A DNA stretch of 64,000 nt from UASB124 sp964446935 (GTDB lineage Bacteria > Babelota > Babeliae > Babelales > RVW-14), in contig CAYUQI010000003.1 of assembly GCA_964446935.1 (NCBI GenBank), forward strand, positions 1 to 64,000. The letters run 5' to 3'. Below are positions 28,341 to 36,789 of this stretch, one piece after another. Position 1 is the first letter of the stretch; each line of letters opens with the position of its first letter. Both the position numbers and the translations under genes were made by a program. The notes beneath the pieces are model-generated. The model did not search any database. It saw only the letters and a list, made by a program, of their open reading frames with translations, and had not been told where the DNA came from.

Positions 28341-29825
28341 TTATGCAATATGTTTTTTATCAAAAAAAAGTCCAATTTCACGAGGGGGCAATGAAATGCT
28401 AGTCAATTCTCTATTTAAGCTTTGAATATCATTACTATGCACCTTACTAAGAAGATTGAGTAAATATTTCTTTGAGCAAAGCACGGTATTAAATGTGCAA
28501 TCCACTCCCCATAAAATCTTCCTGTATTTGCATTGACTTGCCCATATATGATCCTTTATCTGCACACAAGGCATTGCATCAAGTAATACCGGTAGTTCAT
28601 GACGAAAATAAAAAACTTCAGCACAACAATCCTGAAGAGCATTAACACAATCTTGCACGTTAATGTGCTCATCGATACATATATTTTCGTCCGATAATAA
28701 TACAATATAATCGCTTTGCGTTTGTCTTAGGTGAGCGGCAAGCATTTTCTGTAAAGAAATTTTATCTGCGTTATAACTCAAACATTTAATTTTAAAAGGT
28801 AACGTCTCTTCTGATTGATATGCGCATTCAAAATGATACGATGTTTCTAAAAAGATAGAACAACCGTTAATTCCAGAAATTTTTTTTTGTATATCAACCA
28901 AAACTTTTTCCCCAGCCGACAAAGATGAACAACAAATGATAGCTTCTATCATTTGGTTTGTTTTTCGTGATACTAGTTTTTCATGATTTTTAATTCGAGC
29001 ATATGGTTTTTGCGCACTCATATACGCATATACCTTTTTTCTAAATTTCATACTCCATGTTTTTTTAACACTCAAAGGGTTAGTTGTATTTCTAAGATAC
29101 AAAACTTTGTTCACATAGCGATTATGCGGACCAGCCATTTCGAGCATAGGTATCATATATGCAGGATCCGTAAGGATTGGATAAAAGTGCCCATTATATA
29201 ACAAATCTTTGAGCTTAATTTGCCCAAACAGCCATACATAATAGGAACGCAATTGGCATGTTGGCTTATCTTTGAAATCCCTAAATGAATTTTTTGCAAT
29301 TTCTTCGGCAGTAAAATATTTAATTTTGTTAATTTTATCAACAGGAAATGTTCTATATGTGGTCGTATAGAGCATCCAGACCTCCGGGTCATGATATATT
29401 TTGTTTAATTCATTAAGTACATTTTCATTTTCAAAAAAATCATCCCCATCACATTCAACAATAATTCTTTCACCTGGTAAATTATGAAACGCTCGATACC
29501 GATTTTCCAATGCCCCTTTACGAACCGTATTATTAATAAGTGTTACACGTTTTTCAAGATGATTTTTATTAATAAAGTCAGCAACAAATTCTCCTGTTCC
29601 ATCCGTAGATGCATCATTAATATAAGTAATATGATATTTGTCACATGGATAATTCTGAAAACACACAGAACGAAGGTTTTTTTCAACCCAAGGTATGTTG
29701 TTAAACGATGGAATCACGATTTCAAATTCTTTTATTTTCTCGGATTTTTTTTTAGTCACATGTCCCACCAATGGCACAAAAAAAAATGAAATTAAAAAAT
29801 AAGATATTAATCGATATCTCTTCAT
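28341..29825 (-). CDS. Exported GT2 glycosyltransferase with C-terminal extension
   Basis: A signal peptide (MKRYRLISY, hydrophobic core, near VGH) leads into a GT-A domain: VIPSFNNIPWVEKNL, YINDASTDGTG, ECDGDDFF, then RSYYVWLFGQIKLKD as in the genes at 20250 and 21249. Unlike those, it has an extra 190 residues or so after the transferase, including DYIVLLSDENICID, which resembles a degenerate second GT-A fold, and several cysteines. The ATG at 29825 is chosen over the GTG at 29831. The GT32 gene starts about 150 bases away on the opposite strand, so the two share a divergent intergenic region. Confidence 0.75.
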   Translation of the reverse strand: MKRYRLISYFLISFFFVPLVGHVTKKKSEKIKEFEIVIPSFNNIPWVEKNLRSVCFQNYPCDKYHITYINDASTDGTGEFVADFINKNHLEKRVTLINNTVRKGALENRYRAFHNLPGERIIVECDGDDFFENENVLNELNKIYHDPEVWMLYTTTYRTFPVDKINKIKYFTAEEIAKNSFRDFKDKPTCQLRSYYVWLFGQIKLKDLLYNGHFYPILTDPAYMIPMLEMAGPHNRYVNKVLYLRNTTNPLSVKKTWSMKFRKKVYAYMSAQKPYARIKNHEKLVSRKTNQMIEAIICCSSLSAGEKVLVDIQKKISGINGCSIFLETSYHFECAYQSEETLPFKIKCLSYNADKISLQKMLAAHLRQTQSDYIVLLSDENICIDEHINVQDCVNALQDCCAEVFYFRHELPVLLDAMPCVQIKDHIWASQCKYRKILWGVDCTFNTVLCSKKYLLNLLSKVHSNDIQSLNRELTSISLPPREIGLFFDKKHIA

Positions 29826-29892
29826 GCCCACATTCCCTTATCTTAAATATTTAAGCATTTTTAATGAACATACACCTTAAAATGAAAACTTA

Positions 29893-29920
29893 TTGTCACT
29901 TTAACAAACAAGGATACTAT
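29893..29920 (+). promoter_or_regulatory. Candidate sigma-70 promoter of the GT32 gene
   Basis: TTGTCA (29893-29898) and TACTAT (29915-29920) are spaced by 16 bases, about 50 bases before the ATG at 29972. It is a fair match to the consensus but was found by eye only. Confidence 0.35.
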
Positions 29921-29971
29921 TAATAGATAATCAATACACACATATCATATTAAAAAAGGATTAAGGATTGT

Positions 29972-31396
29972 ATGAATAAAAAACATATCTATCTTTTTAT
30001 ATGCATATGCGGAATTTCATCTCTCTACCCAATTTATGAATTACAAGACAATGAAAAAACATCTATTGATCTCTGTAAACTTAAAATCAATACGCTATTG
30101 CTTAAAAATACAACTGTTAATGATCTTATTCTGTCTATAGACCTTTTTATACCGCATTCACTGAACACATTCAAGACAAGTCCAGACATCATTAAAATCC
30201 CTGCCCACCAAAATTTTTTTTATAACATATCAGCAACTAAAGATAATGATAAAAATCATGACAAAGCTTTCATCAAAACCATAACAAATAACACCTCAGA
30301 AGCTTTATTCACCATCACCGAACATGAAAATGCATCCTATACAATACAATGCAACACCCGAAACAACGATCATGGTTTATCAGCAGTCGGCATTGAAGCA
30401 ATAGATTTCAACAAAGACCTCGTAACAAATACCGGAATAAGAAGTCTAAAATTTATAATTAAAAGCAGTTCATTTTCCAAACATGTCTTAGCACCATTAA
30501 AACCTGAAAACATATTGCGACGCTTCAAGTCCATGTATAAACAAAATCGACTTGATAATCTCCAACCGCACATTGCACCAATAATTCCTAAAATCATACA
30601 CCACATATGGCTTGGTAGCCCATTTCCAGATGGCTATAAATCATGGCGGCAATCATGGATTAACAAACATCCACAGTGGACATATGTTTTTTGGACCGAT
30701 AATCCAGAAAACTATCAAGAAGGAACATTGGTCGATAATGAAACGATACTTAAAGAGCTCTTAGATTCAGGAGCTAGTATCGGAAAAACGCTTGTTATTG
30801 ATGTAAGAAATGTAACACTTACAAATAGATCGTTGTATGATAGCGAAACAAATTACGGCGAAAAATCAGATATTTTAAGATATGAAATCCTATATCGATA
30901 TGGCGGTGTGTATACCGACACAGATGTTGAATGCTTCGAACCATTTGACATACTTCATCACACATATAAATTTTACGCAGGACTTGCTCCCCTTAATATG
31001 AACAGACTACAGGTTGCTAATGGATTAATTGGCGCACAAGCAAAACATCCGATTTTAAAATATTGCATAGATAACGTACAAAGCAGACAACAATTCCTAT
31101 ATTTGGACTCAATACCAGGACTTTACAGAGGATCCTCAATCGTTGCGGCAACAGGGCCAGCCCTCCTAACAAAAGCAATCTTTTTCAAAGCAGGAAAAGG
31201 GCAATCACGAGACATTGTGTTACCAGCAAGTTATTTTTATGCATTAAGAATGCAAATGTTAAAGTATGCCGCTACTCATGATGATTTTCCACCACGTTTC
31301 TTTAATGATTTACCACCATCATTTAAAACCCCGCTGCAAGCATTTGCTACGCACTACTGGGAAATGCGATGGAAAGATCCCAAACCTCAAAAATAA
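29972..31396 (+). CDS. Exported GT32-type glycosyltransferase
   Basis: The 474-residue protein has a signal-like N-terminus (MNKKHIYLF, hydrophobic core, about 20 residues), then roughly 180 residues of unknown fold. The catalytic domain begins with IPKIIHHIWLGSPFP near residue 208. The YEILYRYGGVYTDTDVEC segment carries the metal-binding D316-T-D318, the signature of GT32 (Och1-like) enzymes and of the related large clostridial toxin and effector transferases. The TGPALLTKAI and HYWEMRW segments fit the same family. An exported GT32 enzyme in a host-associated bacterium is a good candidate for modifying host or surface molecules. AAGGA is six bases before the ATG. Confidence 0.8.
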   Translation: MNKKHIYLFICICGISSLYPIYELQDNEKTSIDLCKLKINTLLLKNTTVNDLILSIDLFIPHSLNTFKTSPDIIKIPAHQNFFYNISATKDNDKNHDKAFIKTITNNTSEALFTITEHENASYTIQCNTRNNDHGLSAVGIEAIDFNKDLVTNTGIRSLKFIIKSSSFSKHVLAPLKPENILRRFKSMYKQNRLDNLQPHIAPIIPKIIHHIWLGSPFPDGYKSWRQSWINKHPQWTYVFWTDNPENYQEGTLVDNETILKELLDSGASIGKTLVIDVRNVTLTNRSLYDSETNYGEKSDILRYEILYRYGGVYTDTDVECFEPFDILHHTYKFYAGLAPLNMNRLQVANGLIGAQAKHPILKYCIDNVQSRQQFLYLDSIPGLYRGSSIVAATGPALLTKAIFFKAGKGQSRDIVLPASYFYALRMQMLKYAATHDDFPPRFFNDLPPSFKTPLQAFATHYWEMRWKDPKPQK

Positions 31397-31439
31397 GGAT
31401 TCTGTAATTTTATAGTTTAATAATAGTGAAAGGGAGATA

Positions 31440-32033
31440 ATGAAGAAATATTCTATTCAAATTGCATGCATTCTTGTCATCGGATTTACAAACATTTTAT
31501 CCTCATCAAACTCAAAATCTGAAAATCGAACATTGATGAATCCGTCATATGGAACTCATATGGCACCTCTTCTTACCACTGTTATGCACAGTGAAGGGCC
31601 AGTATTGGAAATGGGGTGTGGTGATTATAGTACTCCACTATTGCATGCTGTTTGTTCAGCAACAAAAAGACTTCTTGTAACCGCTGAAACTGATTTAAAC
31701 TGGATGAACTTGTTCGAGGACCTACAAACACCCTGGCATCATTTTATACATGTTCCCATTAATTCTAAACACACAGACGCCTGGGATCTTGTCGGAAATG
31801 ATAATGAATGGGGCGTCGTATTTATAGATCATGCTCCAACTGAACGCCGTGTTATAGATATTATTCGATTACGCGCTAGAACAAAAATTTTTGTGGCGCA
31901 TGATACGAACAAATCATGTTACAACTATGAGCCGGTGCTAAGCTCTTTCAAATACCGATATGTTTACAAGCGTTATGAACGGCAAACAACCATTGTAAGC
32001 GACACAATAGATGTAGCCACATTTTTCGAATAA
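31440..32033 (+). CDS. Exported small methyltransferase-like protein
   Basis: This 197-residue protein begins with a signal peptide (MKKYSIQIA, hydrophobic core, ending around 20). Then comes a Rossmann-type motif VLEMGCGDYSTPLL, a second strand LLVTAETD with an acidic end, and VVFIDHAP. Its C-terminal half (LRARTKIFVAHDT, then YKRYERQTTIVSD) is probably the rest of the fold. It may bind SAM or a nucleotide. No direct paralog was found in the window, although its layout resembles the other exported methyltransferase-like proteins. GGGAG precedes the ATG. Confidence 0.65.
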   Translation: MKKYSIQIACILVIGFTNILSSSNSKSENRTLMNPSYGTHMAPLLTTVMHSEGPVLEMGCGDYSTPLLHAVCSATKRLLVTAETDLNWMNLFEDLQTPWHHFIHVPINSKHTDAWDLVGNDNEWGVVFIDHAPTERRVIDIIRLRARTKIFVAHDTNKSCYNYEPVLSSFKYRYVYKRYERQTTIVSDTIDVATFFE

Positions 32034-32139
32034 AATTAAGTTCAAAATACAACAAAAAATCGCTTTATATCTGCAGAATTGCAATACCCTAAACATTCTA
32101 TAGGTTAATACAAACAGCATTATTAACGTTAGGGATTGT

Positions 32140-33339
32140 ATGCAGAAATTGTTTTTTTATCCTTTGTTCATTGTTTATGCATGTTCATTCATGGCAGCTC
32201 ATCCGAAGCAGTTTTCATATGCTTACGATCAAGAAATCGGCTACAACGATCAACCGGCATTTAAACTTGATCCTGCCATTAAAAAGTTTGCCGAACGACG
32301 CAATTGCCTCCTTAATTCTTGCATTTACTTTAATATAAAAACTTTCTTAAACAATCCCCAGGCTGTTCGTAATTACTATCTCAACCCAAACAACAATGAT
32401 CCTCTCTGCAATGGCACGATTTATGAAATTCCCTTGGATGACGAAGAAGGCGCCTCCGTTTTGGTAACATTTTTTGATCGCGGCAGTAAAAACCTTATGG
32501 TCGTTTGCGAAGGTTTTTCTGGTGCACGAGAATTTTTAATACCTTTTTTGGCAATAGATCCCTATGATGATGTGCTCTTGGTTGATTTTCGAGGCCATCG
32601 CTACAAAGAATCAAGCTGGCTCAATCCTAGTTCATGGAAAATTTTTAATCCTATTCAAAGCTGGCTCCATCTTGATAGGAAACTAGAAAGCTTTGGGCGC
32701 AACGAAGATAAAGATCTCCACCTGGCTGTTTCTTTATTCAAAGATCACAATGGTAAATCATATGACAATATTTTTGGACTTGGCGTCTGCTACGGAGCAT
32801 TTGTTCTGTTTAAAACAGCATTGTACCACCCAAAACTGTTCAATAAAATCATTCTTGACAGCTGCTACCTTTCAATGGAAAGCTTTTTTGAAAACAATGA
32901 GAAAAACGTTGAAAAACAAACCGGTATAGCCCAGTCAAGTTGTCTGGGCAAAATACTTTTTAGTAACACTACAAAAAAAATATATACCTACCTCAGAACG
33001 GTTATGTTCCCCCAACTTGAACACATGGAAGACCTCTCACTGGAAAAATATCGTAAAGATTATAAGCCAGCACCGGGACATCCGTTATCCGTACTTTTTC
33101 TTCATAGCAAAAATGACATGGAAGTAAGTAATGAAAATTTTGAAGCCCTATGGAACCTGGTACCTCCTGAATGGGAAAAAGCAGCATTAATACACACAAG
33201 CCCTCATGCCGAAATTCATTTTAAGCTAAAAGAACTGTATAAACTTATGACAGACCTGTTTCTTTACCTCCCCATCGATCAGTTTATTAAGTGTATGGGC
33301 GATATCAACAACGTCAAACAACATTTTGGTGAAAAATAG
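32140..33339 (+). CDS. Exported alpha/beta hydrolase with a cysteine nucleophile elbow
   Basis: The 399-residue protein starts with a short signal peptide (MQKLFFYPLF, cleavage near MAA at 20). A central LMVVCEGFSGAR probably forms the oxyanion region, VLLVDFRGHR the following strand, and G215-V-C217-Y-G219 the nucleophile elbow, with Cys in place of the usual Ser. LFLHSKNDMEVS and SPHAEIHFK supply a candidate Asp and His. Cysteine at this position occurs in dienelactone-hydrolase-like enzymes. It differs clearly from the hydrolases at 19273 and 24251. The substrate is unknown. Confidence 0.72.
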   Translation: MQKLFFYPLFIVYACSFMAAHPKQFSYAYDQEIGYNDQPAFKLDPAIKKFAERRNCLLNSCIYFNIKTFLNNPQAVRNYYLNPNNNDPLCNGTIYEIPLDDEEGASVLVTFFDRGSKNLMVVCEGFSGAREFLIPFLAIDPYDDVLLVDFRGHRYKESSWLNPSSWKIFNPIQSWLHLDRKLESFGRNEDKDLHLAVSLFKDHNGKSYDNIFGLGVCYGAFVLFKTALYHPKLFNKIILDSCYLSMESFFENNEKNVEKQTGIAQSSCLGKILFSNTTKKIYTYLRTVMFPQLEHMEDLSLEKYRKDYKPAPGHPLSVLFLHSKNDMEVSNENFEALWNLVPPEWEKAALIHTSPHAEIHFKLKELYKLMTDLFLYLPIDQFIKCMGDINNVKQHFGEK

Positions 33340-33369
33340 TAACGTAGCAGCCTAAAAGGGAGAGTAGTT

Positions 33370-34563
33370 ATGTGGTATACAAAAAAAGTTATCATTTTTA
33401 TTATTATTTTCTTCACGCAACAATCAATTCTTTATGCAGTAACATCCATCAAGACTTACCCGCCCGATGTTTCTTTTTGTATCGTTGACCTCAAATACAA
33501 CAAACCACACGTAAAAATTTGTGAATTTGGACAAGGAGTTGTATCTGGATTTTACGGTCATGAGCGCATTAATCAACGAATTCCTATGTGGAGCCATTTG
33601 TGGGATTTTTTACATGAACTTGCCATTCCTGCCTTTTTTATTGGACCACGGCCACTCGATGTTAGGGCGAATTACAGCAAAGCCATTGAACACTTTGTGC
33701 AATTAGGTGGCATCGCTCAAACAGATTTTAAAAGCCTTGAAAAAAACAATTACTTCAAGGAATACTTCAAGCGAAAAACAAACAATGCATATTCTTTTTT
33801 CAATCCTCATCAAGCAGCCGGGGTTCTTGTTTCATCACAACACCATCTCATATTCGACTATTACAAAACCATTAAAAAAAAATATCCTAACCTTCTTATT
33901 TTGGATGAAGCAACCAGGCCATTCGTCTTAAACAAATTACGCACGCACCAATTGTTTGCAGGAGATCCAACGCTTGAATGTTACCGTCCCCAATGTCTTG
34001 TCGTACCCAAAATCTATTCTCCAACGCTGGCACAAACCATCATCTCCTCCATAACCAGTGATTACTTTGTCATAAAGCCAATTAATGCATGGAAAGGACG
34101 CGGACTTATTTTTGTTCATCGTGATGAACTTGATACAACGCTTAAACTTATTTTGGACAAAAACACCTCAACCCAATACCCATCAAAGGCTTTTTCTTAC
34201 TGGAATAAAGATAAAAATACTTGTTTTCTCGTTGAATCACTCGAACATTCACAACCAATCATCGTTGAGGGACATCACTATGATGCAACCATGCGTGTTG
34301 CCTTTGGTATTGCCTACAGCAAAGGGAAAATAGTTGTAAGATTTTTTGATGCATATTGGAAATTGCCGCGACAATCACTTGATAATCCAACCTCCTTGGA
34401 TGAAACATATAAATCAAATATACGTCATGGAGAAGTTTGTTCGGCACATGTCAACAAACAAACATTCAAAGAAGTAACACAGTTTTTAAAGAAAATACTT
34501 CCTCCTCTTTATCGCAAAATGATCGCAGCTCAAAATGATCTAACGCTTCTTTCTACCCGGTAG
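33370..34563 (+). CDS. Exported ATP-grasp-like protein (paralog of 16500)
   Basis: A signal peptide (MWYTKKV, hydrophobic core, cleavage near LYA at 24) precedes a domain that aligns along its length with the protein at 16500. Shared features are CIVDLKYNK/CADIKYKDG near the start, YFVIKPINAWKGRGLIFV with the Lys and glycine loop of an ATP-grasp, CFLVESLE, and YDATMRVAFGIAY with AYWKLP. The complete 397-residue length here shows that the gene at 16500 lost only about a dozen residues at its gap. Function is unknown. An ATP-dependent carboxylate-amine ligase is the family expectation. It is the last gene of the signal-bearing run, as its paralog is the first. Confidence 0.62.
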   Translation: MWYTKKVIIFIIIFFTQQSILYAVTSIKTYPPDVSFCIVDLKYNKPHVKICEFGQGVVSGFYGHERINQRIPMWSHLWDFLHELAIPAFFIGPRPLDVRANYSKAIEHFVQLGGIAQTDFKSLEKNNYFKEYFKRKTNNAYSFFNPHQAAGVLVSSQHHLIFDYYKTIKKKYPNLLILDEATRPFVLNKLRTHQLFAGDPTLECYRPQCLVVPKIYSPTLAQTIISSITSDYFVIKPINAWKGRGLIFVHRDELDTTLKLILDKNTSTQYPSKAFSYWNKDKNTCFLVESLEHSQPIIVEGHHYDATMRVAFGIAYSKGKIVVRFFDAYWKLPRQSLDNPTSLDETYKSNIRHGEVCSAHVNKQTFKEVTQFLKKILPPLYRKMIAAQNDLTLLSTR

Positions 34564-34656
34564 CATTCACACCCATTTAATGGTATCTTGTGGATCTTGA
34601 CATAAGCTACTTGCTAGGGTGGCTCCCCAGCAATACCTACAAATAAGTCACTTCCG

Positions 34657-34797
34657 TTTTTGTCATGCTGAATTTATTTCAGCATCCACCCAATCATGGA
34701 TCCTGAAACGAGTTCAGGATGACAAAGAGTACAATTATTACACTAGACTTATTTAGAAGTTCAGAGCCTGCCCTGAATTTGCTTCAGGGATGACAAA
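34657..34797. repeat. Dispersed palindromic repeat, family A (copy 5)
   Basis: A complete facing pair (TGTCATGCTGAATTTATTTC, spacer CCACCCAATCATGG, CCTGAAACGAGTTCAGGATG) is followed by a second reverse half ending in TTCAGGGATGACAAA near 34797. It is the first family A copy after a 19.3-kb stretch without any, and marks the right side of the exported-enzyme island. Confidence 0.85.
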
Positions 34798-34822
34798 ATG
34801 CACATGCCGAGGAGAGTAAACC

Positions 34823-35818
34823 ATGACCAAATCAAATACGATATTAATCACAGGGGGCGCTGGTTTTATAGGGGCAAATCTTGTTCACACGCTTCTGCCA
34901 CTCAAATTGGGAACAATTCACATTCTTACTGAAAAAAATACCAACCGGTGGCGACTAAATAATGTTCTTTCATCAATTCATGTCCATGAGGTTGATCTTG
35001 CTGACTTCGCTGCCGTCAAAAAACTTATTCAAACCATTAAGCCGTCAACCATTTTTCATCTTGCATCATTCGGAGGCCTGCCCGATCAACAAGACTCAAT
35101 GACCATCTATAATGTTAATTTTTATGGAACGGTTAATCTGCTAACCGCCTGCAAAGAAGTCGGATTTGAATGCTTTATTAACACCGGAAGCTCTTCTGAA
35201 TATGGCATGAAAGAAAAGCCTATGTCAGAAGATAATATTCTTGAACCAATCAGTGATTATGGGGTTGCTAAAGCCGCTGCCACACAATTCTGTCTTAAAG
35301 AAGCACTTTTTAACAAACTTCCGGTCTATACAATTCGACCGTTCTCCGTCTATGGTGATTATGAGATGGTAGGACGATTAATACCAACCATATTCCTCAA
35401 TGCACTCCTGAATAAACCAATCAATCTGTCATATCCATACTATGTTCGCGATTTCATTTACATAAAAGACATGGTTAATCTCTATATCGAACTTGCACGT
35501 CAAAAGCCACAAGGCCCATATATTTACAACGGAGGCACCGGCATTCAATCAACTATTCAAGATGTTATGACCACAATAGAACAATTTTTTAGCATTCCTC
35601 TGAATGTGTATTGGGGCCAAAGTACCCCACGCCCATGGGAACCTAAGGCGTGGCAAGCAGATACCTCACAAGCAGCTATCGTTCTCAACTGGGAAGCACG
35701 TTATTCATTACAAGAAGGTTTACAAACAACTTTTGCATGGTTTAAACAAAACAGAGGGTTGTATGAACAGATGCGTTCGAACATCTCTGCAGCCATCATC
35801 GAGCAAGCTTCGATATAA
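34823..35818 (+). CDS. NAD-dependent sugar epimerase/dehydratase
   Basis: This 331-residue extended short-chain dehydrogenase has TGGAGFIGANL near residue 10-20, the GSSSEYG serine region and the YGVAK Tyr-x3-Lys at SDYGVAKAA. Neighbouring transketolase subunits and distant rfbFG suggest it acts on a CDP-6-deoxysugar, for example as a reductase or epimerase, but its specificity cannot be read from the motifs. It has no signal peptide. AGGAGAG precedes the ATG. A family A repeat separates it from both neighbours, so it may be transcribed on its own. Confidence 0.82.
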   Translation: MTKSNTILITGGAGFIGANLVHTLLPLKLGTIHILTEKNTNRWRLNNVLSSIHVHEVDLADFAAVKKLIQTIKPSTIFHLASFGGLPDQQDSMTIYNVNFYGTVNLLTACKEVGFECFINTGSSSEYGMKEKPMSEDNILEPISDYGVAKAAATQFCLKEALFNKLPVYTIRPFSVYGDYEMVGRLIPTIFLNALLNKPINLSYPYYVRDFIYIKDMVNLYIELARQKPQGPYIYNGGTGIQSTIQDVMTTIEQFFSIPLNVYWGQSTPRPWEPKAWQADTSQAAIVLNWEARYSLQEGLQTTFAWFKQNRGLYEQMRSNISAAIIEQASI

Positions 35819-35843
35819 CATGATTTGTGATAAATCGTTTCCG

Positions 35844-35913
35844 TTTTGTCATGCTGAATTTATTTCAGCATCCACCCATTCATGGATCCTGAAACAAGTT
35901 CAGGATGACAAAA
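35844..35913. repeat. Dispersed palindromic repeat, family A (copy 6)
   Basis: This is one of the cleanest copies: TTTTGTCATGCTGAATTTAT, spacer CCACCCATTCATGG, then CCTGAAACAAGTTCAGGATG and ACAAA. It lies between the epimerase and the transketolase N-terminal subunit, about 30 bases before the latter's start, so it may form part of its 5' leader. Confidence 0.85.
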
Positions 35914-35950
35914 TACGGCAATTATCACACAAGACTTATAGGGCCCTATC

Positions 35951-36787
35951 ATGACGCCGCACAAACAAACCAAAGCAATCACCTCAGAGCTCCTTGAAAA
36001 CCTACAAACTCAGGCACATGCCTGCCGTCACACCATTGTCGACGTATTAACTAAAGTACAAAGTTCTCATCTTGGCTGTAGCTTTTCAATCGTTGATATT
36101 CTTGTCGTTCTGTACCACACAATCATCGATGTTGAACTTATAAAAAAACAAAGCCCAGCACGGGATTATTTTATTTTAAGCAAGGGACACAGCGCGTCAG
36201 CTCTCTATGCAACGCTTGCCAGCGTTGGGCTCATCGATCACCATGAACTTATCACCACCTATTACAATGGATATCTTGCAGGCCATCCAACGCGTACACC
36301 CTGTAAAGGCATCGAAGCTAGTACAGGCTCATTAGGTCAAGGGTTGTCAATGGGAGTTGGCTTGGCACTTGCTGCAATTAACGATCAACGTCCAAATCAC
36401 ATCTATGTGCTCGTAGGCGATGGAGAATGCCAAGAAGGTGCTGTCTGGGAAGCCCTCTCCATGGCTTCACGTTTCAAACTTTCTAATCTCACCATTATTG
36501 TCGATTATAATAATCTGCAGGGGTACGACAAAACTGATGATATCGCTCCGATGCCCTTGGATAAACGATTTGAGGCATTTGGCTGCACGGTACAAGCCGT
36601 TGATGGGCATGACTACCAGGCACTTATCAGAGCATTTACAAGCAATCAACAGCACGCCGGACCAACAGCTGTCATTGCTCGAACAACAAAAGGCAAAGGC
36701 TTATCATTTATTGAAAACAAACTTGAATGGCATTACCGTTCGCTTAAACCTGAACAATATGAAGTGGCAAAGAAAGAATTGGGGTAG
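35951..36787 (+). CDS. Transketolase, N-terminal (TPP-binding) subunit
   Basis: The 278-residue protein equals the first third of a transketolase. SSHLGCSFSIVDILV, YFILSKGHSASALYA and EASTGSLGQGLSMGVG are all family signatures, and GDGECQEGAVWEA followed by VDYNNLQG is the thiamine-diphosphate motif (about residues 156-190). Together with the next gene it would form a split transketolase. Such pairs in sugar loci often add a two-carbon unit to a keto-sugar nucleotide. No clear ribosome site precedes the ATG at 35951; a family A repeat occupies the leader. Confidence 0.88.
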   Translation: MTPHKQTKAITSELLENLQTQAHACRHTIVDVLTKVQSSHLGCSFSIVDILVVLYHTIIDVELIKKQSPARDYFILSKGHSASALYATLASVGLIDHHELITTYYNGYLAGHPTRTPCKGIEASTGSLGQGLSMGVGLALAAINDQRPNHIYVLVGDGECQEGAVWEALSMASRFKLSNLTIIVDYNNLQGYDKTDDIAPMPLDKRFEAFGCTVQAVDGHDYQALIRAFTSNQQHAGPTAVIARTTKGKGLSFIENKLEWHYRSLKPEQYEVAKKELG

Positions 36788-36789
36788 CC

